Assembly (NCBI GenBank): GCA_002796835.1
Contig: LUGL01000101.1
Location: forward strand, 1-47,957
Source of the DNA: Elainella saxicola E1
GTDB lineage: Bacteria; Cyanobacteriota; Cyanobacteriia; Elainellales; Elainellaceae
DNA length: 47,957 nt
Direction: 5' to 3'
Made by a program: the position numbers and the translations under genes
In this document: positions 7,583-16,231 of the stretch, one piece after another
How the letters are laid out: each line of letters starts with the position of its first letter
How positions within the stretch are numbered: the stretch's first letter is position 1
The notes under the pieces: model-generated
Database searches by the model: none
What the model was told of the DNA's origin: nothing
What the model saw: the letters and a program-made list of their open reading frames with translations, nothing else

Positions 7583-7597
7583 CAAGAATTTGAGGCA

Positions 7598-7670
7598 TAC
7601 CCCCAGGGGAATTCGAATCCCCGTCGCCTCCGTGAAAGGGAGGTGTCCTAGGCCTCTAGACGATGGGGGC
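7598..7670 (-). tRNA. tRNA-Glu (TTC)
   Basis: The minus strand reads as a complete 73-nt tRNA. The acceptor stem is GCCCCCA/TGGGGGT with discriminator A, and the anticodon stem is CCTCC/GGAGG around CTTTCAC with anticodon TTC (opposite 7634-7636). A standard T arm contains GGTTCGAAT-like sequence (here GATTCGAAT). CCA is not encoded. The integrase gene ends next to its 3' side, which marks this tRNA as the attachment site of the element to the left. Confidence 0.95.
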
Positions 7671-7726
7671 TTGTGCCTTTCTCGCTCTTTCGGTCGCTCG
7701 CGTTTGTTTCGCTCGCCTTATACAAG

Positions 7727-8524
7727 TTAACCAATCCTCACAGAAGTGTCAAGACCTGAATTCGGTTCAGATTGATTAGGAGGGTACTGAAAATATTGCT
7801 GAATATTGCCGTTGTGGAGGATCAGCCAGATCAAATAACCTGCGATCGCCAATCCAGCCGCAGCAAGCACCAGCGAGATTAAATCAGGCAACCAATCGGG
7901 GGTTGAGATGGCACCACGGCTTCCCTTGACCTTAAACGAGTTGTCTGTAACGCGGGTTGGTGAGGTGCGTTGATAGTTTTGATTAATCATCGTGGAGCCG
8001 GTTGGTTGAGTACCAGCTGCCGCGCGAAATTGCTGTAGCTTCTGGCTAACTGGAATCGGTCGCTGCCCAGTACGGCTCCACTGCAACAAATTTTCTACCG
8101 TGATGCCGCACAGATTCACCACCGGAATCTCATAGAGGCGCTGGAGCAGCGATCGATCTTTCGTGACCAGGACGACTAAACTGCCAGGGGCATTCTCGGC
8201 CAAACCAAAGGCACAACGCCCCACCGCTAACGAAACGCGGCTACGACGGGTTAGGGCTTGTCCAGAGCCTACTTTCAGTGAAGGATGGTGTCCATTGACA
8301 TCAGTAATGCGCCAACCGCTGCTGGCATAAAAACGGTTAAAAGCTTTAGCAATTCTTTCGAGATCGGGGTCAGGAGAGCGATCGAACTTCAGCTTCATTT
8401 CCTCATAGACCACCTGGGGCACATAGCAACTCCCGACCCGCGAAAACTCTCGCCACTCGCTAGGAGTCGCTGCTGAGAGCGCGCTAATGTCAAATACCAA
8501 CATAATGGGTGGAACAGCAACCAT
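7727..8524 (-). CDS. PIN-domain protein with C-terminal membrane helix
   Basis: The 265-residue protein opens with a PIN-type nuclease fold: MLVFDISAL with the first acidic residue (D12), a conserved Glu in YVPQVVYEEMKLKF, and the later acidic site VTKDRSLL. PIN domains are metal-dependent ribonucleases. A polar linker (about 155-210) leads to a single membrane helix (about 214-237) and a short tail, so the domain is probably tethered at the membrane. I keep the ATG at 8524, which has GAGG six nucleotides upstream. No antitoxin gene is adjacent, so it does not look like a VapC toxin but like a conserved cyanobacterial housekeeping protein. It is followed on the opposite flank by tRNA-Glu, outside the mobile element. 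Confidence 0.7.
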   Translation of the reverse strand: MVAVPPIMLVFDISALSAATPSEWREFSRVGSCYVPQVVYEEMKLKFDRSPDPDLERIAKAFNRFYASSGWRITDVNGHHPSLKVGSGQALTRRSRVSLAVGRCAFGLAENAPGSLVVLVTKDRSLLQRLYEIPVVNLCGITVENLLQWSRTGQRPIPVSQKLQQFRAAAGTQPTGSTMINQNYQRTSPTRVTDNSFKVKGSRGAISTPDWLPDLISLVLAAAGLAIAGYLIWLILHNGNIQQYFQYPPNQSEPNSGLDTSVRIG

Positions 8525-8539
8525 GGTTCACCTCGATCG

Positions 8540-10066
8540 TTAACTGCCGATGCCTAAACGTCCAGCCAGACTTGGTGTTAAGGGTAGCAAAGTTGCTGCC
8601 ATTAAAAACAAAATTAGTAACCCTAGTGCTGCCCTTGCATCATCAGGTTCAGTCAACTCATTCAGGGCCGGTCGTTCCAGGTCACGCTGTAAAAATAGGA
8701 TCAGGATGGCCCAGTAGAGAGAGAGTGGATTTACTAATGCGGCCAAGCCCAATACGATCAGCGTGGCGACAGTGGCACGTCCGGCTGTTTTGCGCCCGTA
8801 GATCGCCTGCACAATGCGTCCGCCATCAAGCTGGCCAGCAGGCATTACATTAATCGCTGTAATGACTAACCCTAACCAGCCTAGAATCACCAGAGGATGC
8901 ACGGCGACCAGCTCAGTTTGCAGGGAATTGCCCAACACGATGCGAGCCAGCGTTCCTACTAAGATTGAGCTTTGCAGCAGTTCGATCGGGATTTGGAATA
9001 GACTGCCGGGATGGGAAAGGACGAGGCCGACGACCAGCATCAAAAAGGCGACTAATCCCCCTATAGCTGGACCGGCAAAGGCGATATCAAACAATGCGGT
9101 GCGATTCGGCAAAATCGATTCAATTCGCATCAAGCTGCCAAAGGAACCCAATTGCCAGGTGGGAATAAAGAAAGGGGGGCTCAGTCGCACTTGATAACGG
9201 CGAGCCACAACGCGATGGCCAATTTCATGAGCGACTAATACCGCTAAAATTCCGATGGCAAGGGGCAGAACTTCCAGAACTCGATCGGGCGCGGAAGACA
9301 GGTCAAAGCCAAGCATGATGCCCGCCGCTTCTAGACTGGTTCCCAGAGTGGCGATCGCCAATATTGCAGCAAAAATATACTGACCAACCGCAGAAGGCTT
9401 GGGATCGTTTTCGCTGGGCAACACCACAACGACCGGCTTAGCATCAGCACCTTCGACGAGAAACAAACGATAGCGATCGCCTAATCTGTCCTTCAAGATT
9501 GTCGAGAGCTGCTGATGGGTCGCTTCAGGTTCTCCGCGTAAGTTGCCTCTAAAGATCGTGCCATTTTGGTAAGGGATCGTCTCAGTGGCGAAAAAGGTAT
9601 CCACCCCAAAAATTCCTTTAACGGCCTGTAGATCTTCAGCAGGCATTTGCGGCAAATTGAGCTCCGCTGCGGCAGTGGGGGAACTGGCGATCGGGGTGGA
9701 TTCGCTGGATTGGGTGGCTGGATCAACGGCCCCTGAATCAGTTGCCCCTGAATCTGAGCTAGATGGTTCTGGCAATACCGTTGATAGAGCAGGCAGGGGT
9801 TTGGCGGCAGCTTCTGTCTTGGCAATCGATCGCAATTGCCGACCCAGCACGATGTAGAGCACGATCGACAACAGCAGCAAGAACAAGACGCCTGCCAGAT
9901 TCAGGTAAATGCCGATTGCTGCCAATCCAAAAAACAGCAGCCAGGGAGCCATCAACACCACCGACTGTAGCCAAGCTAAAATTCCCAATTTGCCAAAGGG
10001 CTGCGCTCGATAAAAACCCCAGGTGAGCAGCCCTAGCGCTGCCAACAGGATGAGTGCTGTAATCAT
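8540..10066 (-). CDS. Site-2 protease family membrane metalloprotease (EGY-like)
   Basis: The 508-residue membrane protein has the M50 catalytic motifs HEIGH (280-284) within a membrane helix and NVMPAGQLDGG near residue 410. The FRGNLRG motif (about 172-178) lies upstream, in the soluble part. GNLR plus HExxH is the signature set of the EGY (ethylene-dependent gravitropism-deficient and yellow-green) proteins of chloroplasts and their cyanobacterial relatives. An N-terminal pair of helices and a Ser/Ala-rich linker (about 95-140) precede the catalytic half. The role is regulated intramembrane proteolysis of unknown substrates. The ATG at 10066 has AAGGAGA about nine nucleotides upstream. It is the middle of three minus-strand genes (DUF3110, this, PIN). 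Confidence 0.88.
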   Translation of the reverse strand: MITALILLAALGLLTWGFYRAQPFGKLGILAWLQSVVLMAPWLLFFGLAAIGIYLNLAGVLFLLLLSIVLYIVLGRQLRSIAKTEAAAKPLPALSTVLPEPSSSDSGATDSGAVDPATQSSESTPIASSPTAAAELNLPQMPAEDLQAVKGIFGVDTFFATETIPYQNGTIFRGNLRGEPEATHQQLSTILKDRLGDRYRLFLVEGADAKPVVVVLPSENDPKPSAVGQYIFAAILAIATLGTSLEAAGIMLGFDLSSAPDRVLEVLPLAIGILAVLVAHEIGHRVVARRYQVRLSPPFFIPTWQLGSFGSLMRIESILPNRTALFDIAFAGPAIGGLVAFLMLVVGLVLSHPGSLFQIPIELLQSSILVGTLARIVLGNSLQTELVAVHPLVILGWLGLVITAINVMPAGQLDGGRIVQAIYGRKTAGRATVATLIVLGLAALVNPLSLYWAILILFLQRDLERPALNELTEPDDARAALGLLILFLMAATLLPLTPSLAGRLGIGS

Positions 10067-10085
10067 TGCATTATGTCTCCTTCAG

Positions 10086-10481
10086 TTAAAGCAGCCCCTC
10101 CAGTCTGCGGCGGATTTGATCGAGTTCTGCAGAAGAAAGTTCGTTCGCTTCTGCGTTTGGACTGGATGCCGAGGCCGAGTTGCTTTTGGCATCCGGTTGC
10201 CAATCGGTTTGGTCAACATTTGCTTCTGGAGGCAACGTCAAGGCCCCTTCGGGAACGAGTTTGCACTCATAATCGGCTCCCTGGCAAAACTCTTCGATTT
10301 CGTCTGCTTCAAATGCCTCTACAGTAGGGCTAGCAAAATCTTGAGCTTCTAGCATCAATCCATAGCGGGTTGCGTCATCTTCTGATTCAAACATCAGCAC
10401 CACGTTGCGATCGTTCACCTTCAGCGTGTGAATGCCTTCGTTGTCAGTTCGAGCATGAAACAACAAAACAAATACTCGCAT
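10086..10481 (-). CDS. DUF3110-family protein
   Basis: The 131-residue product begins MRVFVLLFHARTDNEGIHTL and continues with an alternating beta/alpha pattern ending in an acidic region. I recognise this as DUF3110, a small family of cyanobacteria and plastid-bearing organisms with no assigned function. I chose the ATG at 10481, which has AAGGAG just upstream, over an in-frame GTG at 10496. The C-terminal 35 residues are Ser/Ala/Asn-rich and probably unstructured. Nineteen bases separate it from the EGY-like protease gene, so the two are likely co-transcribed. Confidence 0.8.
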   Translation of the reverse strand: MRVFVLLFHARTDNEGIHTLKVNDRNVVLMFESEDDATRYGLMLEAQDFASPTVEAFEADEIEEFCQGADYECKLVPEGALTLPPEANVDQTDWQPDAKSNSASASSPNAEANELSSAELDQIRRRLEGLL

Positions 10482-10884
10482 TGACTCCTTCCTCACTAAC
10501 TCGCTAAAACGTCTTCATCAACAGTGCCAGTTTGCATTGCCCGTTTGTTCCAGCATTGTAAGCGATCGTCTTGACAATTTATGACGCATTATGACGCAGA
10601 TTTTGCAAGGTAAACCCCAGGGAAAACCAATCGTGGCTAGCCCTCCTTTCGGTCATTTCCTCAGCCAATGAAAAAGACTTGCCCTCTTGCTTCACTGCGG
10701 AGCCAAGTTTATTCTTCATTAGGAGCAGTTGAGTGGGCATAAGGGGATGCACCTGCATGATAGACCGACCATTGGGCAGATTGACTGCTGTCATTGTTTG
10801 CATGTTGGTTGGAAGAGGTGAAAGCTCTCTTGAAATCACAGACGGTCTGATAAAGCAACGAGGCTGATGAAGCAGTGAGATAGT
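10482..10884. other. Intergenic region between divergent genes
   Basis: About 400 bases separate the minus-strand DUF3110 gene from plus-strand tamB, so promoters for both should lie here. I see no convincing promoter or RNA gene. A 75-codon minus-strand frame (10579-10806) exists but has no ribosome binding site and no family I know. Confidence 0.5.
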
Positions 10885-13800
10885 ATGACCCATTCTCAAA
10901 ATTCGCAGCCAGACCCTGAGCGTAATCCTCAACCGCGTCGATCGCTGTGGCTACGGATTCTGTTAGTCGGGGGTGGCATTGGTCTAATTGGGTTGGCTGC
11001 AGCAGGGTGGTGGGCTTGGCGCTTTATTCAACAGCAGCTTGCGCCCTTAGTTGCAGAAAATTTAAGCAAAACATTCGATCGCCCAGTCGAAGTGGGTCCA
11101 GTGGAAGCCGTTGGACTCAGTCAACTCACGTTCGGCCAGTCTGCCATACCGGCTACGCCCACCGATCCCGATCGGGCGACTCTGGAGTCGGTCAAAGTCC
11201 GGTTCAATCTGCTAGAGCTGTTGTGGGATCGAACCCTCAGCCTGGATGTTACCTTAGTTCAACCTGAGGTTTACCTTGCTCAAGACAAAAATGGCCTCTG
11301 GATTACGACAAAAATTCAGCAGTCGGATGAAGAGGAAGGTCCAATCAAGATTGAGTTGGATACCCTGCGCATTCAAGAGGGTACAGCGCAACTGGCGGCC
11401 TATGGAGGGGTTGAAACCTCAAAGCCTGTTGAACCAGATAACCAGTCCGATCGCCCACCCAATGATGAAAATGCACCAGAAACCCTGCCGCGATCGCAAG
11501 CCCCTGATTCGATCGTCGGTTTGAACGACATCAATGGCACGGTCACATTTCGCGACAACAATCAGCGCATTGCTTATGATGTCAGAGCACAACCCGACAG
11601 CGGCGGCAATGTGCAAGTTCAGGGAGTCACTAACTTAGAGGCTTCAGAAACTACGCTGCAACTCAATAGCCACGATCTGCTGGCTTCGGAACTTAATCTA
11701 TTGGTGCCTTTGCCGCTGAAATTGCAGGAAGGCAAGCTGGCTAGCAATTTGAAGGTGGCCTTTCCGCCGAATAATCAACCCCTGCAATTCTATGGCTCAG
11801 CCCAACTCAAAAATGTGGTAGCGCTAGTCGATGGGGCTCCTAAGCCTGTGCAAGCAGATGGGAAACTGCAATTTCAGGGACAGCGGATCACGTTTCAGCA
11901 ATTTCAGGGTCGCTATGGGGCCATCCCAGCTCGAATTAGCGGCAGTTTGGATACCCAGGCAGGTTATGACTTGCAGGTTCAAGTGCCGCGTGCCAGCGTG
12001 ACCGACATTCTCAGTACGATCGACCTGAAACAATCCGATTTGCCGATCGCTGTGGATGGGGCATTCCAGGCCAAAGTGAATGTCACCGGGGGAATTAACC
12101 AACCGCTGATTAAAGGGACCGTCCAAAATCTACAGCCCGTGCAGGTCGATCGGTTGCGCTTTCGCCAAACTCAGGCTGCATTCACCGTCACACCTCAAGC
12201 GGTAGTTGTCAATCAGTTTGAAGCCTTGCCGCAGAATGGAGGTCGCATTGTTGCTAACGGGCGGGTGAAGTTTGGGAACCAGAGCGGCTTAGTCGTCGAT
12301 GTACGCGCCTCAAACCTGCCAGGAGATGCGATCGCTCGCGCCTATGGAGCCAACACAACCAATTTTGCGATCGGCAATGTTGATGCAACGGCACAGGTCT
12401 TTGGTCCACTGAACAATGTGCAGACCGTTGTGCAATGGCAAGCCCCGCAAGCCACCTATCCAGGCCGAGGTCGGATTGTGTTAGCAGGGAGCAATGCCCG
12501 CTTTGAAGATACGGCTTTGTTAGTTGCGGGTGGCATTGTACGCGGCAACGGTCAGATTAACCAGGGACGCTGGCAGGCCAACCTCAACACTTCTGGCATC
12601 AAACTCAGCCAGTTCAACCCAGATTTGCGTGGACTGTTCAGCGGCGACTTCCAGCTGGCAGGTCGGCTTGACAATCTCGATCCCTCGGCAATTCAGGCTG
12701 CGGGTCAAGTGCGTTTTTCAGAAGGATTGGCCATCATTACCGATCCCCTGGAAGCCTCAGTCCGCTGGTTAGGCGATCGACTGCAGATTGTGCAAGCCAC
12801 TGCTCGCAACTTTCGGGCGGATGGGTTTATCCTGGCTCAATTAACTGGTCCCGGTGCTCCGGCAGTTGGAGGCGTGGATGTCAATGTCGACCTGCGTAAC
12901 TATCGCCTTGCTGATTTACCAGTTGCGGTACCTTCCCAGATCCAGTTAGCCGGGACCACTGATTTCAATGGACGCATCACAGGACCCTTAGCGGCAATCA
13001 GCGTAGCCGGTCAGCTTGGATTGAACAAGTTTGCCGTCAATTCATTTGCCTTTGAGCCTCGATTAGCTGGCAATGTGCGCTACGACCTCAATCGTGGATT
13101 GGATCTCGACCTGAGGGGTCAGCAAGACCGAATTGCGGTGGTGCTGGACGATCGCAATCGACCTCGTTCTTTCTATGTGCAGCAAGGAGAAGCAGTTGCT
13201 GAAGGGAGAGGCAATGGGGATCAGCTGGTTGCCACGCTGCGCAACTTTCCCCTGTATGCGCTCAATCTTTCTCCAGCAGCCACTGTAGGCTTTGGAGCGG
13301 TAAGTGGGCATCTGAATGGCAGAATTCAAGCTAACATTGCTGATCTGAGTAACCCTGATGTGGCTGGAACGATCGCCATCGTTGATCCAGGGTTAGGCGG
13401 ACTCAATACTCGTCTTCCCAGGCCAGGGGACGAAACAACCCAGATTTGTTCTCCCACCTTTGTGCAGGCTGTTCAGTATGTCAATCCTGAATTTGTGGCC
13501 GTTCCGTCAGCCGATCGCCCCTGTCCCCGCAGTTTATTTGTGGGTCAATTCAGCTACCGAAATGGCGTTGCCAGACTGGCCGAAAATTCTCAGCTTTTGT
13601 TTGGCAGCAGTCGCTATGTGCTATCGGGCGTTTATGATCCGCAGGCTGAAACTGCATTTCAGGGCAAGGTAGTCGCTCAACCAGGCCGTATTGAAGATAT
13701 TTTTGCCCTGTTGAACTGGTCGGATGTTGCGGATTTGGGGCGGATTGGGGGTCCTCTTGATATTCCAGAAACAGCGATCGCTCCCTTTGCGGTAGATGTC

Positions 13801-16227
13801 CAAAATAAATCGCTGCTGAATCAGTTGCGCCGCTATGCCGAAATTCGATCGCTCTATCGGCAACAGGTGATTGCAAGGCAGGATAGTTCTCTGTTTCCGA
13901 CATTGGACACGTTGCAAGGAGGATTTACAGGAGAAATTGATCTAGCTTACTCCGCTCAGGCAGGCCCGACGGTCCAGTTTGACTTGGGTGGCCAAGATTG
14001 GGCCTGGGGTTCTTGTTCTACAGCCGACAATGTGCGATCTACTGCCCAAGAGACTGAAGAGACTAATTCTGCAACAACAGGCACCGATCCCAGCTCCAGT
14101 GAACCCGCCATTTCTGCTGCGGCACCCCCTGAACCATTTCTGGCTGATCAACCCCCTGAAAGCCAGCCTGAATCTGCAACGAGGCGATCAAGTGCTGCTC
14201 AAGTTGCCCAGGCAGATTTGAGTCTCGATCGGCCACCCGCAAGGTGTCAGCGGTATGACGTCGATCAGGTGATTGCCAAAGGCAGCTTTGAGGATGGCGT
14301 GTTGACGCTGCTGCCTGTCACCTTACAGGCGGGCAATTCATTGCTGACTTTTTCGGGGCAGGTCGGTGGGGCAGAGCAGTCGGGACAGCTGATTGCCCAA
14401 AATATTCCGGTGGCTGCGCTGCGTGATTTATTCCGATCGCCGATCGATATCACGGGCAACCTGAATGCGACCGCAACGTTGGGTGGCAGTGTCGATAATC
14501 CCCAGTTTGAAGGTGAAGTTAATTTAGTAGAAGGGCAGATTACGCAAGTTCGGGATGGCAACCCTGAGATTGAGACGATTCCGCCTGTGCGAGGGTTATT
14601 TGGTTACAACGATGCGCGATTGAACTTTGATACGCGCTTTGTTGCTGCTGAGCCGACTAGCAGTCCACCGGTCAGTCCGACCGAAAATCCAACTGAAAAT
14701 CGGAACAGCAATCGGGTTGCTACTGCGGCAGATGACAACTTTCAGTTCACAGGCAGCATCCCCTATAAGCTACCTTTTGCGAAGGTCGAGCCGGATAACT
14801 ATCAGCTCAGCCTGGATTTGAATTTATCGAACGATCGTCTTGCATTAATTAACCTGCTGACCGATCAGGTGTCTTGGGAAGGGGGTGAAGGGAATGTTCA
14901 GCTGCAGGTCAGAGGCAATTTACCGCCCGATCGACTTGATTTTCGAGCGCTATCGGCCAGCGGCACAGCTACTTTTGCTAATGCCCAAATTGGGGCAAAA
15001 GCGTTGCCAGAAGATCTGACCAATGTGAATGGCACTGTCTTATTTGAACGCGATCGGCTGCGGGTTTCGGAAACAGTCACCGGGCAGCTTGGCAATGGAC
15101 AGGTGACGGTTGCGGGTGTGCTACCGCTGCAAACTCCCCTCTGGTTTGAAGACTCAGATGCCGCGAATCCATTGACGGTGAATCTGGATAATTTGACTAT
15201 TGAACTCGCTGAGCTATATGACGGGGATGTTAATGGCTTTGTCCAAATTGCTGGAGCGGCTTTAGCACCGGTCATTAGGGGTGAAATTACTCTGAGCAAT
15301 GGCCGGATATTGATCCCAACTCCAACTGCAGAGGTCGCTGCAACTCCCACCGCTGCGACAGCAACTCCCTTTACCCGATCCAATAACTTCTTTAGCCCCC
15401 CTGCCTATGATGGACTGCGGGTGACCCTGGGCGATCGGTTGCGGGTCACTTATGATCCAGTCCTCAGCTTTTTGGTCAGGGGTGATTTGCAGGTGAGCGG
15501 CACCCAACCCGATCCACTGCTGGATGGCACCGTTGCTCTACGAAGTGGTCAAGTTAACTTATTCACGACCCAATTTAATCTTGAAAGAGGATATAACAAT
15601 CGGGCTGTCTTTGACGCTGCCCGTGGCTTGGATCCAATTCTGGATGTGCATCTGGTTACCTCAGTGCCAGAAGTGACACGGTTCCCAAATACCGCTACTG
15701 CGGTTTTCCCCTCTTCGGAAATTGTGGATACCCCTTCTGCGGGTGACTTTGGGGCGATTCAAACGGTACGTGTTCAGGCCATTGCCACTGGACCCGCCAG
15801 CCAGGTCTTCCAAAATTTAGAGTTGACCAGTAGCCCCCGTCGATCGGAAACTGAAATCCTGGCTTTGTTGGGAGGGATTGGCAATTTGCAAGGCAGTGCA
15901 ACGACTGCGCTGGCCAGTCTGGCAGGTTCATCTCTATTGACCGGCCTGCAAAATCTGGTGATAGACAATTTGGGACTGACCGATTTCCGGCTCTTTCCCA
16001 CAACGATTATCTCAAAAGACAATCGCACCACCAATTTGGCATTGGCTGCTGAACTTGGCTTTGACATCACGAATGATTTCTCGGTTTCAGTCTTGCAGTT
16101 GCTCACCACCCAATCTTCCCCTCAGTTCAGTTTGCGCTATCGCCTCACGGATGAGCTGCTGCTGCGTGGCTCTACCAATTTAGAAGGAGACAGTCGGGCA
16201 GTGCTGGAGTTCGAAACAAGATTCTAA
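10885..16227 (+). CDS. tamB: TamB/Tic236-type translocation and assembly protein
   Basis: The 1780-residue protein has one N-terminal membrane anchor (about residues 21-47). An enormous beta-rich region of repeated short strands follows, with the C-terminal TamB domain (DUF490; about 1350-1780) ending in the outer-membrane-like FETRF. TamB spans the periplasm as a hydrophobic groove and works with Omp85-family proteins in outer-membrane protein insertion or lipid transport; the plastid relative is Tic236. A Ser/Thr/Pro-rich insert lies near residues 1050-1120. The length fits cyanobacterial members. The ribosome binding site before the ATG at 10885 is weak. The ABC exporter gene follows after 4 nt, so the two are probably co-transcribed. 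Confidence 0.9.
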   Translation: MTHSQNSQPDPERNPQPRRSLWLRILLVGGGIGLIGLAAAGWWAWRFIQQQLAPLVAENLSKTFDRPVEVGPVEAVGLSQLTFGQSAIPATPTDPDRATLESVKVRFNLLELLWDRTLSLDVTLVQPEVYLAQDKNGLWITTKIQQSDEEEGPIKIELDTLRIQEGTAQLAAYGGVETSKPVEPDNQSDRPPNDENAPETLPRSQAPDSIVGLNDINGTVTFRDNNQRIAYDVRAQPDSGGNVQVQGVTNLEASETTLQLNSHDLLASELNLLVPLPLKLQEGKLASNLKVAFPPNNQPLQFYGSAQLKNVVALVDGAPKPVQADGKLQFQGQRITFQQFQGRYGAIPARISGSLDTQAGYDLQVQVPRASVTDILSTIDLKQSDLPIAVDGAFQAKVNVTGGINQPLIKGTVQNLQPVQVDRLRFRQTQAAFTVTPQAVVVNQFEALPQNGGRIVANGRVKFGNQSGLVVDVRASNLPGDAIARAYGANTTNFAIGNVDATAQVFGPLNNVQTVVQWQAPQATYPGRGRIVLAGSNARFEDTALLVAGGIVRGNGQINQGRWQANLNTSGIKLSQFNPDLRGLFSGDFQLAGRLDNLDPSAIQAAGQVRFSEGLAIITDPLEASVRWLGDRLQIVQATARNFRADGFILAQLTGPGAPAVGGVDVNVDLRNYRLADLPVAVPSQIQLAGTTDFNGRITGPLAAISVAGQLGLNKFAVNSFAFEPRLAGNVRYDLNRGLDLDLRGQQDRIAVVLDDRNRPRSFYVQQGEAVAEGRGNGDQLVATLRNFPLYALNLSPAATVGFGAVSGHLNGRIQANIADLSNPDVAGTIAIVDPGLGGLNTRLPRPGDETTQICSPTFVQAVQYVNPEFVAVPSADRPCPRSLFVGQFSYRNGVARLAENSQLLFGSSRYVLSGVYDPQAETAFQGKVVAQPGRIEDIFALLNWSDVADLGRIGGPLDIPETAIAPFAVDVQNKSLLNQLRRYAEIRSLYRQQVIARQDSSLFPTLDTLQGGFTGEIDLAYSAQAGPTVQFDLGGQDWAWGSCSTADNVRSTAQETEETNSATTGTDPSSSEPAISAAAPPEPFLADQPPESQPESATRRSSAAQVAQADLSLDRPPARCQRYDVDQVIAKGSFEDGVLTLLPVTLQAGNSLLTFSGQVGGAEQSGQLIAQNIPVAALRDLFRSPIDITGNLNATATLGGSVDNPQFEGEVNLVEGQITQVRDGNPEIETIPPVRGLFGYNDARLNFDTRFVAAEPTSSPPVSPTENPTENRNSNRVATAADDNFQFTGSIPYKLPFAKVEPDNYQLSLDLNLSNDRLALINLLTDQVSWEGGEGNVQLQVRGNLPPDRLDFRALSASGTATFANAQIGAKALPEDLTNVNGTVLFERDRLRVSETVTGQLGNGQVTVAGVLPLQTPLWFEDSDAANPLTVNLDNLTIELAELYDGDVNGFVQIAGAALAPVIRGEITLSNGRILIPTPTAEVAATPTAATATPFTRSNNFFSPPAYDGLRVTLGDRLRVTYDPVLSFLVRGDLQVSGTQPDPLLDGTVALRSGQVNLFTTQFNLERGYNNRAVFDAARGLDPILDVHLVTSVPEVTRFPNTATAVFPSSEIVDTPSAGDFGAIQTVRVQAIATGPASQVFQNLELTSSPRRSETEILALLGGIGNLQGSATTALASLAGSSLLTGLQNLVIDNLGLTDFRLFPTTIISKDNRTTNLALAAELGFDITNDFSVSVLQLLTTQSSPQFSLRYRLTDELLLRGSTNLEGDSRAVLEFETRF

Positions 16228-16231
16228 ACCT

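Noticed and set aside
7727-8524. VapC toxin of a toxin-antitoxin pair
   Set aside because: The PIN protein is long, membrane-anchored and has no small antitoxin gene next to it.
8509-10352. Several plus-strand frames opposite the PIN, EGY-like and DUF3110 genes
   Set aside because: They are antisense shadows of genes with clear family motifs.
10579-10806. 75-codon minus-strand frame between DUF3110 and tamB
   Set aside because: Codon use is not implausible, but there is no ribosome binding site, no family I recognise, and it may be chance in an intergenic region.
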